A stretch of DNA of 64,000 bases from positions 558,001-622,000 of the forward strand of contig NZ_CP040428.1 in the NCBI RefSeq assembly GCF_005671395.1, read 5' to 3'. The stretch comes from Jejubacter calystegiae. Lineage in GTDB: Bacteria > Pseudomonadota > Gammaproteobacteria > Enterobacterales > Enterobacteriaceae. Shown one piece after another: positions 25,165 through 34,791 of this stretch. How positions within the stretch are numbered: position 1 is the stretch's first letter; every line of letters begins with the position of its first letter. Below the pieces are notes generated by a model that was not told where the DNA came from, searched no databases, and worked only from the letters and a program-made list of their open reading frames with translations. The position numbers and the translations under genes were made by a program.

Positions 25165-27021
25165 TTATGCATCACCGAAGCGACGACGATTGCCGCTCTC
25201 TTCGCGACGACCGCGACCGCCTTCACGACGCTCACCGGAGAAGCGACCACCGCCTTCACGACGTTCGTTGTTAAAGCGACGACCTTCACCGCCACCGCGA
25301 CGCTCGCCGTTGAAGTTACGACCACCGCCACCGCCACCGCCGCGACGTTCGCCGCGCGGCTGGGCATCGCCCAACAGCTGCATGTTCATCGGCTTGTTCA
25401 GAATGCGGGTACGGGTAAAGTGCGACAGCACATCGCCCGGCATCCCTTTCGGCAGCTCGATGGTTGAGTGGGAAGCAAACAGCTTGATGTTACCGATATA
25501 ACGGCTGCTGATGTCACCTTCGTTGGCGATGGCGCCCACGATATGGCGAACTTCCACACCGTCATCACGGCCCACTTCAATGCGATAAAGCTCCATATCG
25601 CCAACGTCGCGACGTTCACGGCGCGGGCGCTCGCTGCGCTCGCCACCGCGGCGGTCGTCACGCTCACGGAATTCGCGCTTGGGACGACGCTCGACAACCG
25701 GATCCGGCGGCAGAATCAGCGGACGCTCACCCTGTGCCATTTTCAGCAGCGCGGCGGCCAGAGTTTCCATATCCAGCTCGTCTTCCGGCTGCAGCTTGCT
25801 CAGCAGTTCGCGATACTGATCCAGATCGCTGGCTTCCAGCTGCTGATGAACGCGACCGGCGAATTTCGCCAGACGGCGCTGGCCCAGCAGTTCTGCATTC
25901 GGCAGTTCCACTTCCGGGATGGTCAGCTTCATGGTGCGCTCGATGTTGCGCAGCAGGCGACGCTCGCGGTTTTCCACGAACAGCAGCGCGCGCCCTGCAC
26001 GACCAGCACGACCGGTACGACCGATACGGTGTACATAAGATTCGGCATCCATCGGGATATCGTAGTTCACGACCAGGCTGATGCGATCCACATCCAGACC
26101 ACGGGCAGCAACATCGGTGGCAATCAGGATATCCAGGCGGCCATCCTTCAGACGCTCCAGGGTCTGCTCACGCAGCGCCTGGTTCATGTCGCCGTTCAGC
26201 GCGGCGCTGTTGTAGCCGTTACGCTCCAGCGCTTCGGCCACTTCAAGAGTGGCATTTTTGGTACGCACGAAGATGATTGCAGCGTCGAAATCTTCCGCTT
26301 CCAGGAAACGAACCAGCGCTTCATTCTTACGCATTCCCCAGACGCTCCAGTAGCTCTGGCTGATGTCCGGACGAGTGTTAATGCTGGTCTGGATACGCAC
26401 TTCCTGCGGATCCTTCATAAAGCGCTTAGTGATGCGGCGGATCGCTTCCGGCATGGTGGCGGAAAACAGCGCGGTCTGATGCCCTTCCGGGATCTGCGCC
26501 ATGATGGTTTCCACATCTTCGATAAAGCCCATACGCAGCATTTCGTCGGCTTCATCCAGTACCAGCCCTTTCAGGTTGGAGAGATCCAGGGTACCGCGCT
26601 TCAGGTGGTCAAGCAGACGACCCGGGGTACCCACAACGATCTGCGGTCCCTGACGCAGGGCGCGCAGTTGCACGTCGTAACGCTGGCCGCCGTAAAGCGC
26701 CAGAACCTGTACGCCGCGCATGTGTTTAGAGAAATCATTACAGGCTTCAGCAACCTGCACCGCCAGTTCGCGGGTCGGCGCCAGCACCAGAAGCTGCGGA
26801 GCGCGCAGGTTTGCGTCAATGTTGTTCAGCAGCGGCAGGGAAAATGCCGCGGTCTTGCCACTACCGGTCTGGGCCATCCCCAGCACATCGCGACCTTCCA
26901 GCAGGTGCGGGATACAGGCAGCCTGGATCGGAGAAGGCTTCTCATAGCCCAGGTCGTTAAGTGCTTCAAGAATGGGGGCTTTCAGGCCCAGCTCGCTAAA
27001 AGTGGTTTCGATATCAGCCAT
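25165..27021 (-). CDS. deaD: DeaD (CsdA), cold-shock DEAD-box RNA helicase
   Basis: DeaD unwinds structured RNA, assists large-subunit assembly in the cold and joins the cold degradosome. The 618 residues carry all helicase motifs: AQTGSGKT near residue 50, [15 protein letters not shown] near 155, SAT, and [11 protein letters not shown] in the second RecA domain. An RNA-binding domain lies at about 485-555 ([25 protein letters not shown]). A Gly/Arg-rich tail with RREGG-type repeats ends the protein. The frame extends upstream to 27069, but homology starts at 27021. The only GAGG lies about 14 bases upstream, so translation is probably coupled to the overlapping yrbN. Confidence 0.97.
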   Translation of the reverse strand: MADIETTFSELGLKAPILEALNDLGYEKPSPIQAACIPHLLEGRDVLGMAQTGSGKTAAFSLPLLNNIDANLRAPQLLVLAPTRELAVQVAEACNDFSKHMRGVQVLALYGGQRYDVQLRALRQGPQIVVGTPGRLLDHLKRGTLDLSNLKGLVLDEADEMLRMGFIEDVETIMAQIPEGHQTALFSATMPEAIRRITKRFMKDPQEVRIQTSINTRPDISQSYWSVWGMRKNEALVRFLEAEDFDAAIIFVRTKNATLEVAEALERNGYNSAALNGDMNQALREQTLERLKDGRLDILIATDVAARGLDVDRISLVVNYDIPMDAESYVHRIGRTGRAGRAGRALLFVENRERRLLRNIERTMKLTIPEVELPNAELLGQRRLAKFAGRVHQQLEASDLDQYRELLSKLQPEDELDMETLAAALLKMAQGERPLILPPDPVVERRPKREFRERDDRRGGERSERPRRERRDVGDMELYRIEVGRDDGVEVRHIVGAIANEGDISSRYIGNIKLFASHSTIELPKGMPGDVLSHFTRTRILNKPMNMQLLGDAQPRGERRGGGGGGGRNFNGERRGGGEGRRFNNERREGGGRFSGERREGGRGRREESGNRRRFGDA

Positions 27022-27094
27022 GTAGTACAAGTGCCTCAGTATCAATGGCGGCCAGTCTACATAACTCATCTTGAAAATGGTCTGTAATTTTCAT
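27014..27094 (-). CDS. yrbN: YrbN, small protein overlapping the deaD start
   Basis: A 26-codon frame starts with ATG-AAA-ATT-ACA and contains the segment DELCRLAAI, then ends with TGA eight bases inside deaD. Its position and sequence fit E. coli YrbN, a validated 26-aa protein upstream of deaD, as far as I recall it. No clear ribosome binding site precedes it. The overlap with deaD and the poor site in front of deaD suggest a translational coupling or leader role. The function is unknown. Confidence 0.65.
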   Translation of the reverse strand: MKITDHFQDELCRLAAIDTEALVLHG

Positions 27095-27312
27095 TGAAAA
27101 GTGTGAACCGGCTCAAATTGTATGGATTAACAAACAAAAACCCCCTCACCCGCTAAGATGATGACTTAAAAGGGATTTCACCCGTCACATTCGGGTTGCC
27201 GAACCAAAGGCCGTTCGCATTCGCCGGGTACTGACATTGTGTCAGTGACTCGGTAGTACGTTGCCTGCCTGCAACACGAATTCTTTAAGGTTAATGGGTT
27301 AATGTTCGTCAG

Positions 27313-28200
27313 CTATTGCTGGTCCGATTCTGCCAGGTCATCTTGCTCCTGGCCCAGGAGCGCTAATTCCAACAATGCATAACGGTGCTCAACGTAGTTG
27401 TGGACGTTGTTCGCGACCGTCAACTTGAACAGTGCACTGGCACTGCTCTTATCCCCCAGACTCAGGTAGTACTTACCTAAATAGAAGTTGGTTTCACTGA
27501 GATGCTCAGCGAGCGAGGTGTTATCCGTTGCGTCTGCCTTCAGTCTTTCCATCAGCGTCTTTTCGCTGATGCGACCAAGGTAGAATTCGACGATGTTCCA
27601 TCCCCACTGCTCTTTATCCGCTTTGTCAAAGTGCTGCTTAAGCATCACTTTGGCCTGGTCTTCGTCTATCCTGCTTCCGGCAAGGTAGACCCAAAGACTA
27701 CGGAAAGGATCATTGGGATCGTCTTGATAAAACGCCAGCAGATCATCTTGCGCTAGCCGGTAACGTCCACCGTAATAGAGGGCGATTCCCCGGTTCAAAT
27801 GCGCGTAGTTATATGTTGGATCAAGCTCAAGTACAGAATCAAACGCTTCATAGGCGGCATCAAAATTGCCCGCCTGCGTTAAATAAATGCCCAGGTAATT
27901 AAATACCTCGGGCATATCCGGGCGGATCACCAGCGCTTGTGAAAAATCATTTCGCGCCAGAGCCCGCAAGCCGAGACTATCATACAATACTCCGCGCTCA
28001 TATAAAAGCTGAGCGCGTTCATCATCGGTTAAAGCCCGACTGGCAAGAATCTGTTCCATGCGCGCCAGAATCACCTCCTGCTGGAGGGTCGGCTGTAGCG
28101 GCACGGCCAGTACTTCATTCTGACGCCAGGCAGTGCTACTGCTGCATCCTGCCAGCGCCAGAGCGGTCGCAACGAGACACCAGCGCAAAAAAGGCTTCAT
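27313..28200 (-). CDS. nlpI: NlpI, outer-membrane TPR lipoprotein
   Basis: NlpI is an outer-membrane lipoprotein adaptor that binds peptidoglycan endopeptidases such as MepS and brings them to the protease Prc. The 295 residues match E. coli NlpI (294). A lipobox LAGC places the modified cysteine at residue 19, with Ser at +2 favouring the outer membrane. TPR-like helical pairs follow, for example [27 protein letters not shown] and [24 protein letters not shown]. It lies between pnp and yrbN-deaD on the same strand, as in E. coli. The roughly 220 bases on its 3' side (27095-27312) hold only a small hairpin (ACTGACATTGTGTCAGT). Confidence 0.97.
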   Translation of the reverse strand: MKPFLRWCLVATALALAGCSSSTAWRQNEVLAVPLQPTLQQEVILARMEQILASRALTDDERAQLLYERGVLYDSLGLRALARNDFSQALVIRPDMPEVFNYLGIYLTQAGNFDAAYEAFDSVLELDPTYNYAHLNRGIALYYGGRYRLAQDDLLAFYQDDPNDPFRSLWVYLAGSRIDEDQAKVMLKQHFDKADKEQWGWNIVEFYLGRISEKTLMERLKADATDNTSLAEHLSETNFYLGKYYLSLGDKSSASALFKLTVANNVHNYVEHRYALLELALLGQEQDDLAESDQQ

Positions 28201-28252
28201 TTCCTACTCCCGAAGACACTATTGGATGAACGTCCTGTTCCCCGGCTGGAAC

Positions 28253-28306
28253 GCAGAGCTTCCAGCTCTGCTTACCGGCACTCTGCCATTACTGGCAGAG
28301 TGCCGG
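28253..28306 (-). terminator. Two tandem hairpins between pnp and nlpI
   Basis: GCAGAGC (28253-28259) pairs with GCTCTGC (28265-28271). Next, CCGGCACTCTGCCA (28275-28288) pairs perfectly with TGGCAGAGTGCCGG (28293-28306). No T-run follows on the minus strand, so these may protect the pnp 3' end or attenuate nlpI rather than end transcription. Confidence 0.7.
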
Positions 28307-28317
28307 AAAAGCGCATC

Positions 28318-30453
28318 TTATTCAGCTTCAGGTGCGGCAGGCGCCGCAGCCGGAGCCGCTTCAGCAGCAGCTTCCTTCATGCTCAGTCGGACGCGGCCCT
28401 GACGGTCCACTTCCAGTACCTTAACCGGCACTTCCTGGCCCATTTCCAGGTAATCGGAGACTTTCTCTACACGCTTATCGGCGATCTGAGAAATGTGCAC
28501 CAGCCCTTCTTTGCCGCCGCCAATGGCAACAAAAGCACCGAAATCAACGATGCGGGTAACTTTACCGTTGTAAATACGGCCTACTTCGATCTCAGCGGTA
28601 ATCTCTTCGATACGGCGGATGGCGTGTTTCGCTTTATCGCCATCGGTCGCCGCAATCTTCACGGTACCGTCGTCTTCGATCTCAATGGTGGTGCCTGTCT
28701 CTTCGGTCAGTGCGCGAATAACGGAACCGCCTTTACCGATAACATCTTTGATCTTATCAGGACTGATCTTGATGGTATGGATACGCGGCGCAAATTCAGA
28801 GATGTCACCACGCGGTGCGTTGATAGCCTGCTCCATAACGCCCAGGATGTGCAGACGCGCACCCTTAGCCTGGTTCAGCGCCGCTTGCATGATTTCGCGG
28901 GTGATACCTTCAATTTTGATATCCATCTGCAACGCAGTGATACCGTCGCGGGAACCGGCAACTTTAAAGTCCATATCGCCCAGGTGATCTTCGTCGCCCA
29001 GGATATCGGACAGCACGACGTAGTTGTCGCCTTCTTTCACCAGACCCATCGCGATACCCGCCACGGCGGCTTTCACCGGTACGCCAGCATCCATCAGGGC
29101 CAGAGAGGCGCCACACACGGAGGCCATGGAAGAAGAACCGTTGGATTCGGTGATTTCAGAAACCACGCGCACGGTGTACGGGAAACGCTCAGCGTCCGGC
29201 ATGATAGCCAGCACGCCACGCTTCGCCAGACGACCGTGACCAATTTCACGACGCTTCGGCGAACCTACCATCCCCGTTTCGCCTACGCAGTACGGAGGGA
29301 AGTTGTAGTGGAACAGGAAGCGATCGGTACGCTCGCCCATCAGTTCGTCGATGTTCTGGGCGTCACGCTCGGTACCCAACGTCGCGGTAACCAGAGCCTG
29401 AGTTTCACCACGGGTGAACAGCGCGGAGCCGTGAGTACGCGGCAGAACGCCTGTGCGCACATCCAGACCACGAATCATATCTTTTTCACGACCGTCGATA
29501 CGCGGCTCGCCAGCCAGTACGCGGGAACGCACCACGCTCTTCTCGATGGCGTGCAGAATATCACCCAGCTCGTTTTCGTCGAGCGGCTGGTCTTCCGGCT
29601 GTTCCGCCTGCAACGCAGCAATGGTTTCAGATTTGATCGCGTCGATCTGCGCATAGCGTTCCTGCTTATCGGTAATGCGATAAGCGTCGCTCAGGCGAGA
29701 TTCAGCCAGGGCAGCAACGCGCGCGTTCAACGCTTCGTTTGCGGCTTCTGGCTGCCAGTCCCAACGCGGTTTACCCGCTTTAGCCACCAGCTCATTGATG
29801 TTCTGGATAACAACCTGCTGTTGATCGTGGCCAAATACCACGGCGCCCAGCATCTGCTCTTCGCTCAGCAACTCAGCTTCGGACTCAACCATCAGAACGG
29901 CGCCTTCAGTACCGGCAACCACCAGATTCAGCTGACTGGTTTTCAGTTCATCAGTGGTCGGGTTGAGCACGTATTGATCGTTGATGTAACCCACGCGCGC
30001 ACAGCCGATCGGTCCGTTAAACGGAATACCGGACAGGGAAAGCGCGGCGGAAGCGCCAATCATTGCCACAACGTCCGGGTTAACCTGCGGGTTTACCGAA
30101 ACAACGGTCGCGATGACCTGAACTTCGTTAACAAAACCTTCCGGGAACAGCGGGCGGATAGGGCGGTCGATCAGACGCGCAGTCAGGGTTTCGCCTTCGC
30201 TCGGGCGGCCTTCACGACGAAAGAAGCTGCCAGGAATGCGGCCAGCAGCGTAGGTACGCTCCTGGTAGTTAACGGTCAGCGGGAAGAAGTCCTGACCCGG
30301 TTTAGCTTTTTTAGCACCAACGGCCGTAACGAAAACCGCGGTATCATCCATGCTCACCATGACAGCGGCGGTAGCCTGACGCGCCATCATGCCGGTTTCT
30401 ATCGTTACCGTATGCTGACCATACTGAAATTTTTGAACGATCGGATTAAGCAA
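28318..30453 (-). CDS. pnp: Pnp, polynucleotide phosphorylase
   Basis: PNPase degrades RNA 3' to 5' with phosphate and is a core degradosome enzyme. The 711 residues match E. coli. Domains in order are the first RNase PH domain (about 1-140), a helical linker, the second RNase PH domain (about 310-545), a KH domain ([19 protein letters not shown] near 560) and an S1 domain ([34 protein letters not shown] near 615-660). The start is a TTG (30453-30451), as in E. coli; homology begins exactly at MLNPIV. The tail is Ala/Pro-rich. Expression is probably autoregulated through the leader hairpin. Confidence 0.97.
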   Translation of the reverse strand: MLNPIVQKFQYGQHTVTIETGMMARQATAAVMVSMDDTAVFVTAVGAKKAKPGQDFFPLTVNYQERTYAAGRIPGSFFRREGRPSEGETLTARLIDRPIRPLFPEGFVNEVQVIATVVSVNPQVNPDVVAMIGASAALSLSGIPFNGPIGCARVGYINDQYVLNPTTDELKTSQLNLVVAGTEGAVLMVESEAELLSEEQMLGAVVFGHDQQQVVIQNINELVAKAGKPRWDWQPEAANEALNARVAALAESRLSDAYRITDKQERYAQIDAIKSETIAALQAEQPEDQPLDENELGDILHAIEKSVVRSRVLAGEPRIDGREKDMIRGLDVRTGVLPRTHGSALFTRGETQALVTATLGTERDAQNIDELMGERTDRFLFHYNFPPYCVGETGMVGSPKRREIGHGRLAKRGVLAIMPDAERFPYTVRVVSEITESNGSSSMASVCGASLALMDAGVPVKAAVAGIAMGLVKEGDNYVVLSDILGDEDHLGDMDFKVAGSRDGITALQMDIKIEGITREIMQAALNQAKGARLHILGVMEQAINAPRGDISEFAPRIHTIKISPDKIKDVIGKGGSVIRALTEETGTTIEIEDDGTVKIAATDGDKAKHAIRRIEEITAEIEVGRIYNGKVTRIVDFGAFVAIGGGKEGLVHISQIADKRVEKVSDYLEMGQEVPVKVLEVDRQGRVRLSMKEAAAEAAPAAAPAAPEAE

Positions 30454-30600
30454 AATAGTACCCTTACTCTCATTAACATGGCAGCGCGCCCTGTGGCGCG
30501 CTGTCGTTAGAACCCGATCTTAGCCGCATCCTCGCGACTAATGACAACCCTGCACCGCCCCTGGCGGTCAAGCCTCTCATTAGCCGCGCGAACCTCTGCG
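30454..30600 (-). promoter_or_regulatory. pnp leader with RNase III-type stem-loops
   Basis: The leader between rpsO and pnp holds a perfect 10-base stem (30481-30490 with 30495-30504) near the pnp start. A longer irregular stem forms where TCATTAGCCGCGCGA (30577-30591) can pair with TCGCGACTAATGA (30532-30544). In E. coli pnp the equivalent double-stranded leader is cut by RNase III and then destabilised by PNPase itself, giving autocontrol. Confidence 0.65.
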
Positions 30601-30690
30601 GTAAAGATCACTCTTAGCAACAATACATGAGTTTACCTGCAATTGCTGCCATCTGGTTGAAAAAAGGGGCCGTAAAGGCCCCTTTTCTGA
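30500..30690 (+). ncRNA. Possible SraG small RNA (antisense to the pnp leader)
   Basis: E. coli encodes the small RNA SraG on this strand between pnp and rpsO, ending at the shared terminator. Here the + strand keeps a hairpin followed by TTTTC at 30686, which could end such an RNA. The boundaries are a guess and no promoter was identified. Confidence 0.3.
30662..30686. terminator. rpsO terminator, bidirectional
   Basis: GGGGCC (30666-30671) pairs with GGCCCC (30677-30682), flanked by AAAA and TTTT, so the stem extends and both strands have U-tracts. It ends most rpsO transcripts; read-through feeds pnp. Confidence 0.9.
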
Positions 30691-30702
30691 AACTTGCAAA
30701 AA

Positions 30703-31020
<318 letters not shown>

Positions 31021-31101
31021 TCAGCAACCCCCGAATAAAGCCGGTGTATTCTACCTGTCGCCGCCTTTTATCGCAAGATAAGGGCTCGTCAGTAACGCAT
31101 C

Positions 31102-31126
31102 GGGCGCGGAGAATACCTCCGCGCCC
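31102..31126 (-). terminator. Hairpin after kdgT
   Basis: GGGCGCGGAG (31102-31111) pairs perfectly with CTCCGCGCCC (31117-31126). No T-run follows on the minus strand. Confidence 0.65.
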
Positions 31127-31132
31127 TGGCTG

Positions 31133-32131
31133 TTATGGCTTATCCGCCGCGGCCCCGGGGAGCGGTGGAACCCCGGGCTTATGTCCGCCCACGTGTCGGG
31201 CATACAGCGCGGTAATAATCGGCACCAGAATCGCCGTGACGATAACGCTGGCGGCCACCAGTGCGGTCGCCGATGCGGCCACCGGTTCGAATGCCGGGTT
31301 AATCTGCGCGATGATAACCGGATTAGCGACCGCAGCACCCGCTGCTGAGGAAGCCGCAACCCCTGCGGTGCCGTTACCACCACCGATAAACTTATCGGCA
31401 AGAATCAGCGGAATACCGGTAATCACAATCACCGCCACGCCCAGCAGCACGCCAAGCAGGCCGGTATCGAGGATCACGCCAAGATTAATGGTGTTACCCA
31501 GCGCAAATCCGAAGAATGGAATCAGTACCGGCGTTGCCTTGCTGAAAAAGGTGCGGAAGTCATGATCGATATTGCCCAGCGCGAAGCCAATCAGGAACGG
31601 CAGTACCGCACCGATAAAGTGGTGAGCCTCAAAGGAAGCCAGACCTGCGGAGCCCAGAATCACCATGGTCATCAGCGGGCCGGATTCTAGCGACATCAGA
31701 ACGAAAGCGCCAGACTCCTCTTTGGTGCCGTACTGATTCATCAGGCTGGCGTACAGACCGCCGTTGGTCATATCCATTGCCGAAACAATTGCCAGTACCG
31801 ACAGGCCAGCAAAGACGCCAGTCTGAATACCGGTTTCCGGAATAAAAGAAGCGGCGATGATAGCCACAATCCAGGCTACGGCAATTTTAGTCAGCACCAA
31901 AGTGCCAGACTTACGCAGTACCGTGCCGGTGGCGCGCAGGTCGATCGATGCGCCGATACAGAAGAACCAGACGGCAAGAATCGGCACCGTCCCTGAGATC
32001 ATTCCCTTAGTGAAGGAACCAAAATACTCCCCCGTCGACGGCGCCAGGGTGTTCAGTATCGCGCCAAGTAACAGAGGGACCAGCATCATCCCGCCTGGGA
32101 TACGTTCAATCGTGGCTTTAATCTTCATCAT
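31133..32131 (-). CDS. kdgT: KdgT, 2-keto-3-deoxygluconate permease
   Basis: KdgT imports 2-keto-3-deoxygluconate by proton symport, feeding the pectin/hexuronate route through KdgK and KdgA. The 332 residues match E. coli KdgT through about ten hydrophobic helices. Signature runs include [32 protein letters not shown] in the first third, [22 protein letters not shown] near 118-139, [14 protein letters not shown] near 147, and [22 protein letters not shown] near 250. It starts with two successive ATG codons behind AAGGA. It is divergent from kduI across a region with a KdgR operator. It is not found between rpsO and truB in E. coli. Confidence 0.95.
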   Translation of the reverse strand: MMKIKATIERIPGGMMLVPLLLGAILNTLAPSTGEYFGSFTKGMISGTVPILAVWFFCIGASIDLRATGTVLRKSGTLVLTKIAVAWIVAIIAASFIPETGIQTGVFAGLSVLAIVSAMDMTNGGLYASLMNQYGTKEESGAFVLMSLESGPLMTMVILGSAGLASFEAHHFIGAVLPFLIGFALGNIDHDFRTFFSKATPVLIPFFGFALGNTINLGVILDTGLLGVLLGVAVIVITGIPLILADKFIGGGNGTAGVAASSAAGAAVANPVIIAQINPAFEPVAASATALVAASVIVTAILVPIITALYARHVGGHKPGVPPLPGAAADKP

Positions 32132-32469
32132 TAATCCTTACCGTTTTATCAGACCGGGGCATGGCCGGATCCTCTACGGCGATAAACAGTGACCCTATAT
32201 CCTCGGCGTGAGTCAGACGGGCGAACCACCGCGTAAACGCGGAGTGGCAGACCATTGCCTGGATACGCTCTGGATGAATTCTTCGCGCTTAGCTATAACA
32301 CGGAACGTGTGTTTGAACAGAATGAAACATTGTTTTAGTTATGCGCGTCACACTCTTATTTTTTGGCGCTGATAGAATGAAAAGAAGTTGATGAAGAAAA
32401 GTTTCGTCAGTATTAATCAGACAGCATTGCGGGGTTGCGGGATACCGCCTCCCCATGAGAGGAGAGAGA
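32132..32469. promoter_or_regulatory. kdgT-kduI divergent regulatory region with KdgR operator
   Basis: The 338 bases between the divergent starts hold one clear operator, GAATGAAACATTGTTTTAGTT (32320-32340, first twenty shown elsewhere as the KdgR type AATGAAAC-ATTGTTTT). This matches the KdgR consensus of pectinolytic enterobacteria almost fully. A TAGAAT at about 32374 could be the kduI -10. A TCACA half-site just after the operator (near 32350) might belong to a poor CRP site. The part near kdgT (32132-32280) shows nothing I can name. Confidence 0.75.
32320..32339. promoter_or_regulatory. KdgR operator
   Basis: GAATGAAACATTGTTTTAGT fits the IclR-family repressor KdgR box (AATGAAAC, three to four bases, GTTTTATT). 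KdgR releases DNA when 2-keto-3-deoxygluconate binds, inducing both flanking genes. Confidence 0.85.
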
Positions 32470-33306
32470 ATGGACGTACGTCAGAGCATTCATAGCGAGC
32501 ACGCCAAAACACTGGACACTACCGGTCTGCGCAAAGAGTTTTTAATTGAACAGATCTTTGTGGCCGATGAGTACACCATGACCTACAGCCATATCGATCG
32601 CATCATTGTCGGCGGCGTTATGCCGGTCACCCGCACGGTCAGTGTGGGTGGCGAGGTCGGCAAGCAGTTGGGTGTGAGCTACTTCCTGGAACGCCGTGAG
32701 TTGGGCGTTATCAATATCGGTGGTGCGGGCCGCATCACCGTGGACGGTAAAGCCTGGGAGATGAGCCATCGCGACGGTCTGTACGTGGGTAAGGGCGCAA
32801 AGGAGGTGGTTTTCGAATGCCTGGATCCGCAAAATCCGCCGCGCTTCTACTATAACTGCGCACCGGCGCACACGAGCTACCCAACCCGTCGGGTTACACC
32901 GGCGGATGTCTCCCCCCAGACGCTGGGCGACGATGTCACCAGTAACCGTCGTACCATCAATAAGTATTTTATTCCCGACGTACTGGAAACCTGCCAGCTC
33001 AGCATGGGGCTGACCGAACTGGCGCCGGGCAACCTGTGGAACACCATGCCCTGCCACACCCACGAACGCCGTATGGAGGTCTACTTCTACTTCGGGATGG
33101 AAGAGGACAGCTGCGTTTTCCATATGATGGGGCAGCCTCAGGAAACCCGTCACATCGTGGTTCGCAATGAGCAGGCAGTGATCTCGCCAAGCTGGTCGAT
33201 TCACTCAGGAGTCGGCACCCGCGCCTACACCTTTATCTGGGGAATGGTTGGTGAAAACCAGGTCTTCGACGATATGGATCACGTCGCCGTTAAAGATCTG
33301 CGTTAA
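32470..33306 (+). CDS. kduI: KduI, 5-dehydro-4-deoxy-D-glucuronate isomerase
   Basis: KduI interconverts 5-keto-4-deoxyuronate (from unsaturated oligogalacturonate cleavage) and 2,5-diketo-3-deoxygluconate, upstream of KduD. The 278 residues equal the E. coli enzyme and start [17 protein letters not shown]. The cupin zinc site is visible as [16 protein letters not shown] near residues 194-209, with a second histidine-bearing strand near [12 protein letters not shown]. The frame is open to 32455, but homology and GAGAGGAGAG upstream favour the ATG at 32470. kduD is not adjacent. A strong terminator follows. Confidence 0.97.
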   Translation: MDVRQSIHSEHAKTLDTTGLRKEFLIEQIFVADEYTMTYSHIDRIIVGGVMPVTRTVSVGGEVGKQLGVSYFLERRELGVINIGGAGRITVDGKAWEMSHRDGLYVGKGAKEVVFECLDPQNPPRFYYNCAPAHTSYPTRRVTPADVSPQTLGDDVTSNRRTINKYFIPDVLETCQLSMGLTELAPGNLWNTMPCHTHERRMEVYFYFGMEEDSCVFHMMGQPQETRHIVVRNEQAVISPSWSIHSGVGTRAYTFIWGMVGENQVFDDMDHVAVKDLR

Positions 33307-33318
33307 TCCCTGAATAAC

Positions 33319-33352
33319 AAAGGGGGGAGCACCATCAGCGCTCCCCCCTTTT
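33319..33352 (+). terminator. kduI terminator
   Basis: AAAGGGGGGAGC (33319-33330) and GCTCCCCCCTTT (33340-33351) form a strong stem with a T-tract. It is effective in both directions, separating kduI from convergent truB. Confidence 0.9.
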
Positions 33353-33379
33353 CTTTGTTATATCGCACAGACGCCAGAT

Positions 33380-34324
33380 TTACTCCTGGTGTTCCACCAC
33401 CAGACGTCGCGGGGCCACGCGCCCGTCGTCGGCGATTTCCGCCATGCCAATAAACTTGTGCTCTTCGCCTTCAGTCACCCGAACCAGCCCTTCAGCAGGG
33501 GCGCCATTCACCCGTACCGGCTGGCCGTTCTTAAACCAGAAAGCCACTTCCGACAGCAGATTAACCACCGGGAAGTCGGCAGCCGGGCTGTCCATCGGCA
33601 TCAGTAGCGGATCCAGCAGCGCTGCCGAATCAGACTCTTCGGCTTCCGCCCGGGCGACCAGCGCATTGAGCTGCTCCAGCGTCACCATCCGTTCGGTCGG
33701 ATAACGTCCCACCGCCAGACGGCGCAGGAAGATAACGTGAGCGCCACAGCCCAGTTTTTCCCCGAGATCGTCGATGATGGTTCGAATATAGGTGCCCTTG
33801 GAGCAGTGAATCTCCAGCTCCAGCTCGTCGCCTTCATGACGAATAAACAGCAGTTCATACACCACTATCGGCCGGGGCTCACGCGGGACTTCAATGCCCT
33901 GACGCGCATACTCATACAGGGGACGCCCCTGATGTTTCAGCGCCGAGTACATCGAAGGCACCTGCTGAGTTTCGCCACGAAACGATTCCAGCGCCTGCGC
34001 CAGCTCTGCTGCGCTGAAGTTCACCGGGCGCTCTTCCACCACCTGGCCGTCGGCATCGGAGGTGTCGGTACGCTGCCCAAGACGGGCAATCACCCGATAG
34101 CGCTTGTCGGTATCCAGCAGATAGCGGGAAAACTTCGTCGCTTCTCCAAGACAGATGGGCAGCATGCCGGTCGCCAGCGGATCCAGGGCGCCGGTATGGC
34201 CAGCGCGATTAGCCCGATAGAGACGCTTAACCTTCTGCAACGCATCGTTGGAGGAGAGCCCGCCGGGTTTATCCAGCAGCAGCACGCCGTGAATGTCGCG
34301 ACCGCGACGACGTGGACGACTCAT
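33380..34324 (-). CDS. truB: TruB, tRNA pseudouridine-55 synthase
   Basis: TruB makes pseudouridine 55 in the T-loop of nearly all tRNAs and acts as a tRNA chaperone. The 314 residues equal E. coli TruB. The catalytic Asp48 lies in [12 protein letters not shown]. The RGDIEQ-type thumb is here [15 protein letters not shown], and [18 protein letters not shown] follows. A C-terminal PUA domain (about 250-314) ends in [12 protein letters not shown]. The ATG overlaps the rbfA stop by one base (TAATG). In E. coli rpsO follows directly; here kduI and kdgT intervene. Confidence 0.98.
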   Translation of the reverse strand: MSRPRRRGRDIHGVLLLDKPGGLSSNDALQKVKRLYRANRAGHTGALDPLATGMLPICLGEATKFSRYLLDTDKRYRVIARLGQRTDTSDADGQVVEERPVNFSAAELAQALESFRGETQQVPSMYSALKHQGRPLYEYARQGIEVPREPRPIVVYELLFIRHEGDELELEIHCSKGTYIRTIIDDLGEKLGCGAHVIFLRRLAVGRYPTERMVTLEQLNALVARAEAEESDSAALLDPLLMPMDSPAADFPVVNLLSEVAFWFKNGQPVRVNGAPAEGLVRVTEGEEHKFIGMAEIADDGRVAPRRLVVEHQE

Positions 34325-34728
34325 TACTCCTCCTTGTCGCCATCGTCAGCACGCCCACGACGCGCTTCATCCTGCTTAATCACGTTGGAAACCAGGTTGG
34401 ACATGCGCATCCCTTCCACCAACGAGTTATCGTAAAAGAAGGTCAGCTCCGGCACGATACGCAGACGCATGGCCTTACCCAGCAGGGTACGGATGTAGCC
34501 GGAAGCTTCTTTTAGCGCCTTCAGGCCCTGCTTCACGTTTTCTGCATCATCGTCATTCAGGAAGGTGACATAGACTTTGGCGTAGGCCAGGTCACGTGAG
34601 ACCTCAACGCCAGATACGGTAGTCATCAGGCCTAAGCGCGGGTCCTTGATTTCGCGCTGCAGGATGATGGCAATCTCTTTCTGCATCTCCTGAGCGACGC
34701 GCTGCGAACGACCAAATTCTTTCGCCAT
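34324..34728 (-). CDS. rbfA: RbfA, 30S ribosome-binding factor
   Basis: RbfA is a KH-fold protein that binds immature 30S subunits, aids 16S 5'-end maturation and is required in the cold. The 134 residues match E. coli RbfA (133): [48 protein letters not shown], and [22 protein letters not shown]. The frame extends to 34746, but the ATG at 34728 has GGAGA upstream and matches the homologue. It lies between infB and truB, coupled to truB by TAATG. Confidence 0.97.
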   Translation of the reverse strand: MAKEFGRSQRVAQEMQKEIAIILQREIKDPRLGLMTTVSGVEVSRDLAYAKVYVTFLNDDDAENVKQGLKALKEASGYIRTLLGKAMRLRIVPELTFFYDNSLVEGMRMSNLVSNVIKQDEARRGRADDGDKEE

Positions 34729-34749
34729 GGTAATTTCTCCAGACAAACA

Positions 34750-34767
34750 GGGGGGCCGTAGCCCCCC
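34750..34767 (-). terminator. Hairpin between infB and rbfA
   Basis: GGGGGGC (34750-34756) pairs with GCCCCCC (34761-34767) around four bases, with only a weak T-rich tail on the minus strand. It probably marks an mRNA processing or pause site inside the operon. Confidence 0.6.
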
Positions 34768-34791
34768 ATGATTACGCCGATATGTGGTCTA

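Noticed and set aside
25468-27087. 539-codon open frame antisense to deaD
   Set aside because: A shadow of deaD with no start signal or recognisable protein features.
28222-30510. 762-codon open frame antisense to pnp
   Set aside because: It lies wholly opposite the certain pnp gene, its composition is typical of a GC-biased shadow frame, and no ribosome binding site or homology is visible.
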